64,000 nucleotides of DNA from Penicillium oxalicum (lineage: Eukaryota; Ascomycota; Eurotiomycetes; Eurotiales; Aspergillaceae), in assembly GCF_001723175.1 (NCBI RefSeq), contig NC_064653.1, positions 3,286,001 through 3,350,000 of the forward strand, given 5' to 3'. Within the stretch, counting starts at the first letter, position 1, and each line of letters begins with the position of its first letter. The notes under the pieces are model-generated. The model was not told the DNA's origin. It ran no database searches and saw only the letters and a program-made list of their open reading frames with translations. Positions 45,797 through 58,900 of the stretch are shown here, one piece after another. Both the position numbers and the translations under genes were made by a program.

Positions 45797-46058
45797 TGTT
45801 AAGGGGTCTGTATCGCAGGACAGAGAACCTATTAGCTAGGCAGAGAGTCTAAGTCTATAAGGTCTGATTTCAAAGACTGAATCTTAGGGATCCGGGTAGA
45901 CTCAACTAGTTTCTATAATATATATATAGAGGTTCCCGCGTACCGAATCCCTATAGTCCTCTATAATACCTTAAGGGTTGTTACCCTAAGGCGGCGCGGG
46001 GTCAATTCGACCGTGAATCGTCTTAGGTTACTATATATAACTTGCGCCGTGATAACTA
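45797..46058 (+). repeat. LTR 'B' copy, forward (262 bp)
   Basis: TGTTAAGGGGTCTG..GTGATAACTA. It parallels 26791-27049 and the similarity continues into the following 395 bases, so this is a 5' LTR with attached interior. Confidence 0.7.
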
Positions 46059-47330
46059 TTCCCCCCTTCTATACTAGTCGCCCTAACTAGAGATATTTTA
46101 TTTAGGGGATACTATAACTTAGACTTTATTATAGTATTAAGGGGGTAAATCGTTGGTATACTATATACGGAGCGCTACATCCCTAATTTTAGGAGATATA
46201 GGTATAAATAAAGGATTCCTACGTTACGTAGCTATACTTTCCTACTACTATCGGCGATACCATTTAAAAGAAAGCGCGCTAGGGCGTTTAATCTATATCT
46301 AACGGATTAGCGTTAGTTAGAGAGCTAAGAATCTATCCGCGATAGAGTATTTCGTTAACGATTTACTACCGAAGATTTATAGAATCGATATTCCCGCGAA
46401 TAAGGATATTTTAACTTTAATCTATTTCTCTTACTTGAACTTAGTTCTAGAATACCCCGTTATTATCGGAATTATTATCGCTACGAGGCTACTAGCGGGA
46501 TAGGCTATATACCTCCTACGCTAAACTTCGTAACTATAAGCCCCGATTTTCTCTAGTATCTAAAGTATTTCGGTAGGGCTAAGATAGAGTATAACTATCT
46601 AGTTACGATAGTCCCTTTCGCTATAGAGTACGAGTTTAACCGCTTAGGGTTAGTACTCTATAATATCTATAAGAGTAACTATAATATATACGAGACTATA
46701 AGTTTTCTGCTCTTTCCCGAAATAATTCCGAATTACTAATAGGTTATAAGACTCCTATATTAATAATCTAGGATATATAGGTATTCTATTTTCTCTTAAA
46801 GATTTATTAGGTAATCTTTAATAGTACCTAGGAGATCGTTATAGCGCCTAGGCTATTATACGTTCTAATTTAGCTAGTCGGTATTTATTCTAATCTATTT
46901 TAGATAAATAAGGACCTTACTATAACTTTCTTAGGGATAATACGGGCCTATAAGAAGGAGTATATTTTCGAAGGTCTGAAGTATATATAAAGGGTACAGA
47001 TCGCTCGTAATTCCTTAATAATTCGTTCTAATAAATTCCTTTTATAGAGATACTATTGTTTTTATTTAGAAAAGATAGCGTTACGTCGCTAGAACCTTAT
47101 TATAGCTTTCGGTCCTTTCTTAATACGTATAGACTAATACCTTAGTCTTAAAGAAGGGGATACTAGATTTATATTATAGTAGACTAGGCTAGTAAACTTT
47201 ACTAAGCGCTTAGAGACTATAATAATAGCGAATAGTATACTTATAGTAGAAGCGACCGCGATAAAGAATATAGTATTAGAGTTTATAGAGTATTTCTAAG
47301 ATAAATTATAGTAGATTTAATCTAGTTTCG
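46059..47330 (+). mobile_element. Element B interior, unrecognised coding-like sequence
   Basis: One plus-strand frame is coherent near 46,320-46,480 (for example LPKIYRIDIPANKDILTLIY) with RIP stops elsewhere. I cannot assign a domain. The right limit is set only by the start of the minus-strand integrase text. Confidence 0.4.
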
Positions 47331-48503
47331 TCTTATACGTTTCTATATATTTTTAAACTTCGCGATAGATTATTTTATATTTTATATATTCTCTTCGGGT
47401 GCCTATTTATTATATTTAGAGGGCTAGTCCTTCTATTTAACTAGGAAATAGAGTTATTTATTAATCTTCGCCTTCTCTTTAACTTCTTCGACTTCGTATT
47501 CTTAGTTATCTTCGATAAGGTTAGGAAGCGAGAGTATTTCGGGAGCGCTTCGCGATAGATTATTATACTATTTTTCTAGAAGAGAGACATAGAAAACGTT
47601 ATAGAGGCGTATATACTTTTAGGATAATACTAGTCTATACGCCTAAGTTCTAATTACTTATAGGATTCGGAATAGGCTAATTCTTCTAGGAGCGAGCTTC
47701 CTAGATTCTTTAATTCGTAAGTTTTGCGTAAAAAGTATTATAAGATCGTTACGTTTAAATATTATAGGGGTTCTTTTTATATTATAGTATTTATTATCGA
47801 TTCGTTAGCCTTTCGCTAGTAAGTCGTTAACTTCTTATATAAGCTCTATAGTCTCTCGATTCTAGCTTATACTCCTAGTAGCCCTCTTTCTTCTATAGCG
47901 GCCTCGTCGCGTATATAGAAGGATATATTATATTTAAAGAGTACTTCGTAGGGGCTAAATTTTGTTATATTATTTTAGTATAGATTATAATAGAACTCTG
48001 CTATTTATAGTAAGCTTAGCTATATAGTCTATTCTTCCCCTATAAAGTATCTTAGGTAATATTCAAGGGTTTAGTTTATCCGTTCTGTTTAGCTATTAGT
48101 TTATAGGTAAAACGCGTTAAAAACCTAAGTTTCGTCTTTAATATATTAAATAGCGATAGCTAGAATTTACTAGTAAATACTAGACCCTAGTTAGATATAA
48201 TTCCTTCTTATAGTCCGTAGATTTATTCGATCTTGTTATAATATAACTTAGCTAGCTATATAGCGTTAATCGTTATATATACTAGGAAAAATTTCACGAG
48301 TTTAGTAAATCTATCTACGACGACTAGGATCGAGTCGACTTCGTTTCTTTAATAAATCGTAGGTAGGAGGCCTATAATAAAGTCATCGAGGTTTCTTACT
48401 ATAGTCGGGTTAGAATTAGAAGGGGCTTTAATAAGCTATACTTCTTATACCTAGGTAGTATAGCTCTCTAGTATATAGGGCAGAACTTTACGTATTTATC
48501 TAC
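47331..48503 (-). pseudogene. Element D: gypsy integrase fragment
   Basis: Minus-strand text reads DSILVVVDRFTKLVKFFLVY (about 48,335-48,280), then GLVFTSKFW and later LIAKQNG.TKPLN, the integrase catalytic core. It ends at repeat E copy 2, so the upstream pol is missing here. Confidence 0.7.
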
Positions 48504-48851
48504 TACAGTAGGGGATTCGGTTACATATACTTAAAGGCGGATATTTAGTAGTAGGAGATGCCTAAGAGCCTTACTGTCGAGGAAGGTTATCTAGGACCTA
48601 GCTTGCGGGATCCGGTATTATTATTATACTTAATTAATAGTTTAGACGGAGGATTCTGGATAGTCTTTATAGTCGGATTCCTTATACTTGCAATATTACA
48701 CTCTTTTTAATTCCTACCTTTAGTACCTAATATCGGATCTTACGATTACCTTAGAGGATTCTAGGACTTACGTGCTTATAGGTTTAGTTTAGTTCCTCTA
48801 TAACTCGACCTATCTAGTAAGATCAGACTGCCGTAAGCATTCCCCTCTTTA
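48504..48851 (+). repeat. Repeat 'E' copy 2
   Basis: AGTAGGGGATTCGGTTACAT..GCATTCCCCTCTTTA, collinear with the other E copies. It has no clear target duplication, and RIP changes are present. Confidence 0.7.
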
Positions 48852-48936
48852 TTAGTAACCGATATAGAGGTTTTATAATAAAGGTGGCTAAGATAGAGGA
48901 TTATACTATTCCTATAATACGATTGTAAAAGAATCC

Positions 48937-49125
48937 GCTGCTAAGATTGCTGCTAAGATTGCTGCTAAGATTGCTACTAAGATTGCTACTAAGATTGCTG
49001 CTAAGATTGCTACTAAGATTACTGCTGAGATTGCTGCTAAGATTGCTGCTAAGATTGCTACTAAGATTGCTGCTAAGATTGCTGCTGAGATTGCTGCTAA
49101 GATTACTACTAAGACTACTAAGACT
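48937..49125 (+). repeat. 12-bp tandem repeat (GCTGCTAAGATT)n
   Basis: About fifteen units, many with GCTGCT changed to GCTACT, that is G-to-A after T as RIP makes. It is open in both strands only because the unit is a multiple of three; the resulting Leu/Arg or Ile/Ala frames are not genes. Confidence 0.85.
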
Positions 49126-49209
49126 AAGATAACTAGAACGACTACTGCGACCGCTACTATTATAACTACCGCTATGATTAAGAAATTCTGCACTTTTCTG
49201 TAGAAAAAG

Positions 49210-52200
49210 TAGGTAACGTGTTTGACCCTAACGAAAATTAAGAGAAATTAAGACTACTATTCGAAACTGATACCTTATATTATAGCTAAATACGCGACTT
49301 TTAGCTATATATAGGGGGCTGCTCCTACCGAGGGTCTTATAGCTAATACTATACCTTTGTTCGACCGGTATATCTAGCTCGTTCGCGGATTGTTAGCCGA
49401 TCGATACTAAGAGGATCGAGAGATATTAATTCGATTACTAAAAATATCTCCGGACTAATTATATTAATAGATAAACTTAGTCTATCCGAACTTTATATAG
49501 AGCTAGTTTATCGCTTTAGAAAGGTTTCTATAGGTAGCTAATATAAAGATCTTACTAGAAGAGAATACTATACTAAAACAGTAGTTATAAAATTCTTCTG
49601 TAGAAGAAAATATAAGAAAAACGTATACTAAATAGACGATAAAAAGCGATAAAAAAGAAAGGAACGGTTATAAAAAGAGGGTAAAAAACTAGAAGAAAAA
49701 TCGAAAAGAATTAGGAACTACGCTACTATCTAGACTAGCTACTAATTTTACGACTTCGTTAAATTTAAAGAGTTAATTATCTTACGAATCTTACTATATC
49801 CCTCTAGATACTATTATACCTAAAAAACCCTAAAAATATCCGGACTAGACAGAGCCTATAAAGCTAAAGTAATTATCATAATCTAAATAACTAAACGACT
49901 ATAGAATATCTTTAGATATACCTATAAATATAACCTCTTTCGATATCTATCGTGATCCTAGTAATCGAGCTCCTTCTAAGTCTGCTAAAGGATCGCCTAA
50001 AGGGTTTAGCGAGAGAGTATAGCTACCGCCGTCGCTACCGCTAGACTAGCTCCTTCGCTAATACTAACGTAAGTTTATACGCCTAATTCGGAGATACAAA
50101 CTTTGCGATATATAGTTAGGACTATACCTAAGCTAGGGACCCCTAGTACGCTACGATTTAAGGTAGAAATATATTAGAATTCTTAGATAGTTTTAAACGT
50201 ATATATAAGCGCTATAATATAAGAAATAACGCGCGAATTTTAGAGATCCTTCTAGATTATTATAGTTAGCTATAGCGTATATAGGTTAAGGCGAATACTA
50301 ACTAGTAAGCGAAGAATAAGGAAGAGTTTTTCTAGGACTTTAAAGATTAGTATTGCGATACTAATAGCCTATAGGCTACCTATACTTATATCTAGCTATA
50401 GAGCTTCTGTAGAAATTGTATTAAATAGGACGACTTTTATATATTTTAACTACCTTTTTATCTATTTTATTATACCTAGTAAAGAGAGGAGATATTAGCG
50501 ATTTAGAATAATATACTTAGTTTATTAAAGGACTACCTAAAAAGTTAAGATCGAAATTAATTAAGAAGGAGAAAATTAATATTAACTACCCTTCTAGGAG
50601 CAAAAGACGGATCTCTTTCGATTAGATTAAAAAAGCTACTAGGGATCTAAATTAGGACTAGAAGGATTACGATCTCGTGATAGGCTACGTAGTACCTAAG
50701 AAAGGAATCTAGGTCTACGCGGATTCTAGAGAAAAATTATACGAGAGACGGAAAATAATAGATACTCTAAAAAATAGAGATTCTGCGATTAAGAATATAA
50801 GCTCTCTAAGAGGATAGGATTTAGAAAGTTTAACGAAAGCTTTTAATAGTCTATTAGTAAATATATAAAGATTATTAAAGACTAGCGGAAGGCTACCGAT
50901 AAATAGAGAGTCTTAGTTTAGTACCTAATCGCGAAAAATAATAACTAAAATAACCCTGCTTATATATCTATAAGATAGATATCTAATAGTTACTACTAGT
51001 ATAGGAATAAAGGGTATCGGGTAACCGGTTATCCTATCTATCTAAGTATATAAAATAAAGAACTATACTACTAGAATAAACTAAATTAGGTAGTACTCGG
51101 AAGGGTTAGTAAGAATAGACTAGAGGCGCGTAAGAGAGGTAACTAATTTTAGAAGGATATAGTTCCGGACTAGTACTAGTAGTAGAAGAATTAATATATA
51201 AGTATTAACGCTATCTCTACTATTACTACGCCTTAATTATATTTAGGAGTCTATTCTTACTATACTCTATAATTTATACTACTTAGGTAGATTTAGTAGG
51301 GATTTCTCTTAGAAAAGACGCTAATTTCGAAGGATTAGAAGGGAGCGAAGACGAAATATATAAGAGAGAAGTCTTCGCTATTAATATATAACTAGCTAGT
51401 CGTAAGCGCTCTAACTAGTCTAGAAATTATACGAAAGTATATAGTATATAACTAAGTAGATACTATCTAGCGACTATTAATAAAGATAATATAATAGCGG
51501 ATATAGTACTAGCCCCTTTACGAATTTCTTCTATAGAAGAAATTTATAGGCGGGAATAGGATCGCTAACTAAATAGTTAGCCGCGAGATTCTTCTATAGA
51601 AGAAATCTAAGACTAGGGTAGTTAGACCTAGAGAGCTAGTTAAGACGTAAGATTTTCGACGCCTACTTACCTATCTAGACCGGGAAATTCGTCGACTATC
51701 TAAAAGTGCCTAAAACCTTCCGTAGATACTACTACCTAATATAAGGAAGAAATTACTAGAAAATTACTAGCTATTCCTATACCGCCTACGATTATACTAG
51801 GTAATCTGATATTTATATTACCGTAACTATATAGCTAAGTCAGAAATATTGCGAATTCCTTCGAACCTTCGGTACCTATAATTACTACGAATACTACGAA
51901 TACTACGAGTACTATAGCGCCCGTATACTTCGCTACTACTTAGCGAGTTACAAAAGTAGATAAAGTAACCGCGCGGGTGTAGGATCTTAGGAGATCGGTA
52001 CGAATCTCTGCGCCGCGAAATTCGGGTATATTTAAGGAATATACTAGAGGGCTCTTGTGTATAAAGGTATACGTGCATAGGTATAAGCTTAAAGCTACGA
52101 TTAATTAGGGATTATTAGTTAATCTTATTTCCCTAGAAACGGTATATATATTGAACCTTGATATTCGAAAAGATCTAAAGCTATATATAGTACCTATTAA

Positions 52201-54525
52201 TAGCTAAACGCGTTCCTTTTATAGAGTTACGGAAGGCTTACCTATTTTAATCGGTAATATTATAACGTACTCTTACTATATAATTATAAAGGATTATATA
52301 GTAGAGATTCTCCTAGGACGAATCTAGTTACGCGATATAATAGCTTCTACTATAGAGAAAATTAATAGTTCTATTAAAATAGTAGTCTTTTCGGAAGACC
52401 GGACTAGGAAGTTAGTCTTTAAGGTATATTCTCTGAGTAAGAAAACTTTAGTCTAGGAGTACTAGCTATAGCCTAAAGATTTTGCAGAACCTACGAATAC
52501 GGAGGTAGATTTTTTAGGATATCCGGAAGCCTAATTAGCGATACTTCTAGTATAATAAATAAGATACTAATATTAAAAATAGGCTACAATTTACTATATA
52601 TTTTAATAGTACCCTCTAAAAACGCTATAAAAGTACTAAAAATATTTAAAAATATAAGAGACGAAAAGATATTAAAAATTTTAGATAAATTAAGATTTAG
52701 CTATAACTATAAGATTCTGTATAGGTAGCTATAGGATATTACTATAAGATTTCTACGACTAAGGTATCTTTTAACTATAAATCCGAGCCCTAGCCCTATA
52801 GGTATAGGTATACTAGTTTATACTTTATTTAAAAGAGTAGCGGATAAGATTAAACTAGTTAACGCGACCGAAAACGATAGATTAATACTAACTAGTTATA
52901 CGAATTAGAAGGAAATCTGCGAAAAGAAATACTTTACTAAATATCGCGCGTCTAACATTAAAAGTGAATTTAATAATCTGCTAATACCGCGGATCTCTAC
53001 GCGAGATACTATTTAAAAGAGAAGGTTATTTTGCGTAGGATTAGTCCTATATATCTTTAATTTTCCCGGAAGTAATACCGCTATAATATATTAAGACGAT
53101 TCGGTATAAGGCCTAGTAGTATCCTAGATTTCGAATCCCGCTAGCGCTAAAAGATATAGTTAAAGAGATATTATAGGAAAGATTACAAAAGGAGTCCTAG
53201 AATATTACGATAGTCCCTACTAAAATCCTTAGTTTTTAGTATATAAGAAGAATAGAAAATATCGTATAGTAAACGCTATAATATATATTAATAAAGTAAT
53301 AGTATAAGATACGAATATACCCCCTAATACGAACGAATTCGTTAAAGAATTTTTAGGTATAGTAATATTGTTCGCTATTAATCTATTTTCCGGGTATAAC
53401 TAGATAACTCTAGATAGTCGCGATCGAAATATAATAGCGATTTAGATCCTAATCGGTTTACTAAGATAGACTATATTATTATAAGAGGCTTCGAATTCTG
53501 TACCGTAATTCTAAAGAGTAGTTATATAGATCCTAGCTAATATTCTATATATTACTAAACCTTTTATAGATAATATTCTAGTTAAAGGACCTAAGACCTA
53601 GTATAATAACGAGTTTGTAAGACTAGAGATTAGGAGGTTTATCTTAGAATATATAAAATCTAGATAAGACCCTATACCTTTTGGAACTTATAGGAGCGAG
53701 AGTTTCTGCAGAAAAATCATAACTTATAATATCCGGCCTTAAAATTATAGGCTAGGTATACGATTCTAACGGGCGCAGACCTAATAAGCGGAAAATTTCT
53801 AAGTTAGCCGACTAGCCGGTCCCTATTAATCGCGATAAGGTGCGCTCTTTTATTAGTCTTACGGTCTACTTTCGAATTCTAGTAAAGGATTTTTAGTATA
53901 TTATAGCGCTATTATATACTATATTATAGAAGGATACGATATTTAATTAGGGTAATAATAAACAGAATACCTTTGAGAAGATTAAGGAGATACTATATAG
54001 TTTTCTAGCGGTTATACTAGTCGATTATAGCTAGAATCCGTTAGACCTAACGCTTATAGTAGACGCGTTAAAAATAGGATAGGGTAGCGTTTTGATACAG
54101 AAAAGAGAAGGGGTACGACGAGTAGCACGATACGAGTTAGGGGTTTAGTCTAAATTAGAGTAAATATACGATACTAGAAAATTAGAATATCGAGGAGTGA
54201 TAAAGGTATTTAAAAAGCTACGGTATTAGCTATATAAGGTAAGGTTTATATTAGAAACTAATACTAATATACTAGTTACGTAGTTAAATCGACTGGCTCT
54301 AGACTTACCTAGGGCCTTAGTAACGCGATAGCTTACTTAGATTCGGCTCTTCGATTTTGATATAAAGTATATTCCTAGGACGAAAAACGGTGCCGCTAAT
54401 AGCCTATCTAGGAAGCCCGCTACGCCTAAAGAAATAGAAGAGCAAGAAAAGGAGAGAGATATTAATAAATTTATCGTAGCTAAAATCTCTTATCTTCGCG
54501 TTACGGTTTCCCCGGTAGAAACTAT
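49210..54525 (+). pseudogene. Gypsy element F: gag, protease, RT and RNase H remnant
   Basis: Plus-strand gag-like text occupies about 49,210-52,000. RT is clear at 53,150-53,600: EYYDSPY, VNAIIYINKVIV, PPNTNEFVKEFLG, INLFSGYN, then DNILVKGPK at 53,569-53,595, where the YXDD box has degenerated into the DDI-VKGP form of a distinct fungal gypsy lineage. RNase H text follows at about 54,030-54,085. Element G interrupts it at 54526. No LTR pair could be identified. Confidence 0.7.
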
Positions 54526-54704
54526 TGATAGACCTACAGGTCTACAAGGCAAGGAAGCAATCTGGAGGCGAGACAACTGGGATTGGGAAGTCTAGGGAGA
54601 AGGAAGAAGAGAGAGAGGGGGAAAACCCACGATGGGGGAAAAACCCTCAAGACACATGACCGCTGCTGGGCCTAGCAAACATCTGGAGAGGGCAAACTCT
54701 CTCA
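54526..54704 (-). repeat. LTR of element G (179 bp, little mutated)
   Basis: TGATAGACCTACAGG..CAAACTCTCTCA, TG..CA ends. ACTAT precedes it at 54521-54525. A pure C run just inside (about 54,706-54,719) is a purine tract on the minus strand, marking this as the 3' LTR of a minus-strand element. Confidence 0.9.
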
Positions 54705-57221
54705 CACCCCCCCCCCCCCAGGACCAGCAGCAATGTGAAGAATAACATACATGATAGTGTAACATAATAAAATTTTGAAGGGGAGGGTTAGTTAGGATCT
54801 CTTATATACAATAATTTAGCACGGTTATCTTGACAAATCCTATTAGGCTTAGTTCGGTAAGCTCTGATCCGTTAGATAAAGTTTGGTTTCTAACGTGAAA
54901 AAATCCCTCCCTGGTTCGGAATTGGGTCTCTTGGAATTTGGATTTCAAGATTCGGTCGAGTATTAGGAGCTCTTTTCCTTAGTTATACCGGTAGAATTTT
55001 GCGGTGTTAGGAAGGTTGTAAAATTAGGATATTTTGGTCCTCTAGTATAGTTAGTAGTATACTTAGAGGGTTTAGAGCGGCTTAGGGAAAAATTCGTCTG
55101 TCGCGTAATTCTGGGTCTTTTAGGGATTAGACTTAGGGAGGTAGGAGATCTTGTCCTTGTCCTTTTTTCTGTTAGAGAGATAGAATTTTTGGAGTATAAG
55201 AAGGTTATAAAATTTAGGTGTCTTTATAGGTATCTAGGCTTATATTAGAGAGCGAGTAGGTATTACGGTCGGGATCTTCGTGGTAGCCCTTATCTACGCG
55301 GGTAGTATCTTAGTTAGGCCTATTTAATCGTTTTATAGTTATATCGGTTGTCTTTTTGATATTTTAGATCTTTATATCCTAGAGCCTTCCTTATATAATC
55401 TGCTTAGTAGAAGGGTTTCTTTTGATTAAGGTTGTAGCGAGGTAGGGGTCTAGGCGACTAGCAAAGTCGAATTCTACTACTGTAAGGGCGTAGTAGTATT
55501 TATCTTGTTCTCTATTAGTTTGTATTGCTATATTTGCGCCCGTATTATCTTCTTCTTTAAGGTTCCTTCTATATAGTTTAGATTAGGATTAGGATTAAGA
55601 TTCCTTTAAGGTAATCGAATTCTTGTTCCTATTATTCTTTCTAACAGAAATTAGCTTTAGCTAATTTTAATCCTAGCTACTAGTTTTCTTGATTCTGTTA
55701 TTATATATTATAGAACTATTTAGCGCTATTCTATTTAGATTATCTATATTCCTCTACGGGGTATTCACCTAAATACCTTTAATAGGTTTCTACTTTGCGG
55801 TTCGTGAGGTAATAACTAAATATGCGTATTCCTTAGTAATATAGCCCTTCCTTCTATAAAAGAAATAGTTACTATTCGGAGCGATCTGATTTAGGCCCTT
55901 AATCTATTCTTTTGCCTATTCCTATAGCGATTTACCTCTCGGGGGCATATATCTAAATAGTAGGTATTTATGCTTAGTTAATAAAGATAAGGATAAGGAT
56001 AATAGTGAGGATAATAGTAAGATCGGTAGGGAGCGTAGGGGCTTAGTAACTATAAGGGTTAAGAATTAGTAACTAGTAGTTTTAAGCTTATAAATTACCT
56101 TAGTAAAGGTTCGGAAAAGGTCTAGGGCGGTGATCTTTGCGATATTTTCGTATCTGTTTGAATAGTCTGCTAGTCTAGTAGCTATAAAGGCTAGGATATT
56201 ACTTTATAATTTATTAAGAAGTAGGGAAACGATTATGCCTAGGGCAAGTTAGACTTCTTCTGTTGCTTTGGTGTAGGCACTACGAAATTTATGCACAAAA
56301 TCGATTACTGATAGATAGTTAGCTCGGTAGGTTCGTAGAACCCTGGTTACCTTCTTTTTACTAGGAATAAAGCCAGTAGTATAGAGGGCCTTTTTTAAGC
56401 TAATAATATATTCATTAGCGAATTCGTATCGGAATCTTATAGCTTTAACTATTATATCGATATCCTTCGAAATAGACTGTTGGAGCTATATCTATATAGT
56501 ATAGGAGTATTCGACCTAAGTTTCTGCTTCGTTAGATATTACTTTAGGTCTATTATATTTTGGGTTAACGAGACGATAGAGTCCTTTCTTTTTAAGGATT
56601 TAGTATATATCTCTGAACTAGTCCTCGAAGTCTTCTGTTCTTTCTAATAATTTAAGTAGGTTGAGGGTGAATTCTTTAGGGGCGCTAGTAAGTTAGTTTA
56701 CTAGCTAGCCTTAGGATTTTAGGGTAAAGAATTTGCTATAGTCCTTACGAGATATAGGGAATTCTTTAACCCTGGGCCGCTATTAGCTATAGTTAGTTTA
56801 GGAATGTGAAATTTGATGATGATTTAGGTAATTTAGATAGGATTTAGGGATAGAATTTAGTAAGAAGGGAGGTTTGTAGGGGATATATAGTGTTATTATT
56901 GGTGTGTTGTAGTAGGGTTTGAAGTGAGAGATATTAATGTTGTGGTAGTCCTAATAAATATTAACAGACGCGTCTTTCTTTTATTAATATTAGATTTAGC
57001 TTCTATAGCCTAGTTAATTGTGTTGTATTTAGTGAATTTCTGGCTTCTATAGCCTAGTTAAGTTTGTTAAATTTGTATTAGGTTTGATGATTTGAATTTG
57101 AATTTGGTGATTTAGTGATTATAGCTTCTATAGCCGAATTTGATAGGTTTAGTGATTGGAAATTTGAGAACTTGCGGTTTTTACAAATTTAGGCCTTACT
57201 ATTACGATCGGGCTTATAACC
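54705..57221 (-). mobile_element. Element G interior: gag-only LTR retrotransposon
   Basis: Only 2.5 kb between the LTRs. Minus-strand coding-like sequence from about 56,810 to 55,980 (LLKLLERTEDFED; FANEYIISLKKALYTTGF; NYLSVIDFVHKFRSAY) resembles a Copia-type gag. No protease, RT or integrase text was found, so G probably moved using another element's enzymes. RIP damage is milder than around it. Confidence 0.65.
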
Positions 57222-57399
57222 TGATAGACCTATAGGTCTACAAGGCAAGGAAGCAATCTAGAGGCGAGATAACTAGGATTAGGAAGTCTAGGGAGAAGGA
57301 AGAAGAGAGAGAGAGGGAAACCCACGATAGGGGAAAAACCCTCAAGATATATAACCGCTGCTAGGCCTAGCAAACATCTGGAGAGGGCAAACTCTCTCA
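57222..57399 (-). repeat. LTR of element G (178 bp, RIP-mutated)
   Basis: Pairs with 54526-54704. ACTAT at 57400-57404 completes a perfect 5-bp duplication. Apart from one small length change in an AG/G run, all differences from its partner are CA-to-TA or TG-to-TA. Confidence 0.9.
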
Positions 57400-58900
57400 A
57401 CTATAGTTTCTATTAAAATTCCTGTTTCTTAAGAGATTTCTTCTATAGAGAGAAACGACTATTAATACAGAAATTCTAGATAGATTATATTTAGAAGAAT
57501 CTTAGAAAATTATAAGGTTCTTAATAATACTATATAGGCCCGCTAAGATATCTCGTAGTAAATTTAGCACATTTAAGAAAAAGGCTTTAAGATTTATAGT
57601 CTAAGATATATCTATTTTATAGAGGGTATAGCAGAGATCTAATTATACGAAGGGTTTTAGACAATACTAGGATACGAAAAGAGACGCTATAGCGCTTATA
57701 TAAAGAATTAGGCTATAAAGGCCGCGAAGCTACTTATAACCTATTAGCTACGTAGTACTATTAGCTAGGAATATATAATAAGACTACGAAATTTATACGA
57801 GTATACTTCGAATACTAGGCGTGTGATCCTATTAGACTATATAAACCTACCGGAAGCGTAAGACTAACATAAATCTAGGAGAAATAGTATATTAATACTA
57901 TCCGCTACCTAATAAGGATAGTTAAAAAGGAGTTATCTAAGCAAGAGATTTAGCGAGTAGATAGCTAGAAGTAAGGATTCTCTAGAAAGTAGAGTAAAAG
58001 CGCTACTAGATTTATTTAGGAGGATATTATCTATAGGTATAGAGTACCTTAGGAGATTATTATTGATTTTAGTCCTAAAATATGTTCGGAAATACGAAAT
58101 TTTTTGAAATCGTACCGCGTTAACGCTATTTTAATTTCGGTATATAACCCGTAGGAATAGGGCGATTAAGAGAGTAATACGAACGCTAAAAGACGCCTTA
58201 TCTAAAATAACGAATAGGTATAAACTATTAGAGGTATTAAACTAAAATAGTCCTAAAAGCTACCGGCCGCGATACTTACTAATAGAGCGACTTTATATAC
58301 GTATACTAGTATCTTACCCTTCCGATTTATTTATAGATAAGATACTATCTTGCTAGTAGAATTAGATATACCTACCTAGTCGATACTATTCTAGGAAAAA
58401 GTAGAGATACGCGTAGATCTAATTACGTTATACGAGCTAAATAAATTAAAAGACGAGACTAGGATATCTCTGATATAATAATACGGCTATAGAGGCTAAG
58501 AGCTTAGAATAAAGAATATTATAACTCGTATAGAAACCTACGAATTACGCCCTAAAAGAAAAAGATTTAGTCCTTCTCTATAATACTAGGTTAGAGGACG
58601 ATATAACGTCTAGAAATAAGCTCTAATTTAGATAGATAGGGCTATATCGAATTAGAAAAGATCTAAAAAATAGCGTATACGAAATTAAAGAATTAGACGG
58701 TACTATACTAATAGATAAATAAGGTAAGCGCTAGTATTAATAGTAGTAGGCTAAAAAGATTTTATTACTAGGCGCTCTAGGATAAAAGAAATTTAGATAA
58801 GGATAAAAGATTAAGGCTAAGAAACGGATTACTACCTACTATAAAGGCGTAGAAGAGGACGGCTATCGCGAGAGGGATAGGGTTAATTTAATTCGATATT
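57400..58900 (+). pseudogene. Gypsy element F, resumed: integrase remnant
   Basis: At 57,690-57,840 the text GYKGREATYNLLATRYYWLG.. CDPI is the zinc-binding head of an integrase, collinear with F upstream of G. RIP stops throughout. The right end is uncertain. Confidence 0.6.

Noticed and set aside
48912..49193. Open frames on both strands rich in Ile/Ala/Val or Leu/Arg, looking like a membrane peptide
   Set aside because: They are produced by a 12-bp tandem repeat whose unit is a multiple of three; no start context, homology or neighbours support a gene.
51827..52078. 83-codon minus-strand frame
   Set aside because: It lies antisense to element F gag/protease text and has no recognisable content.
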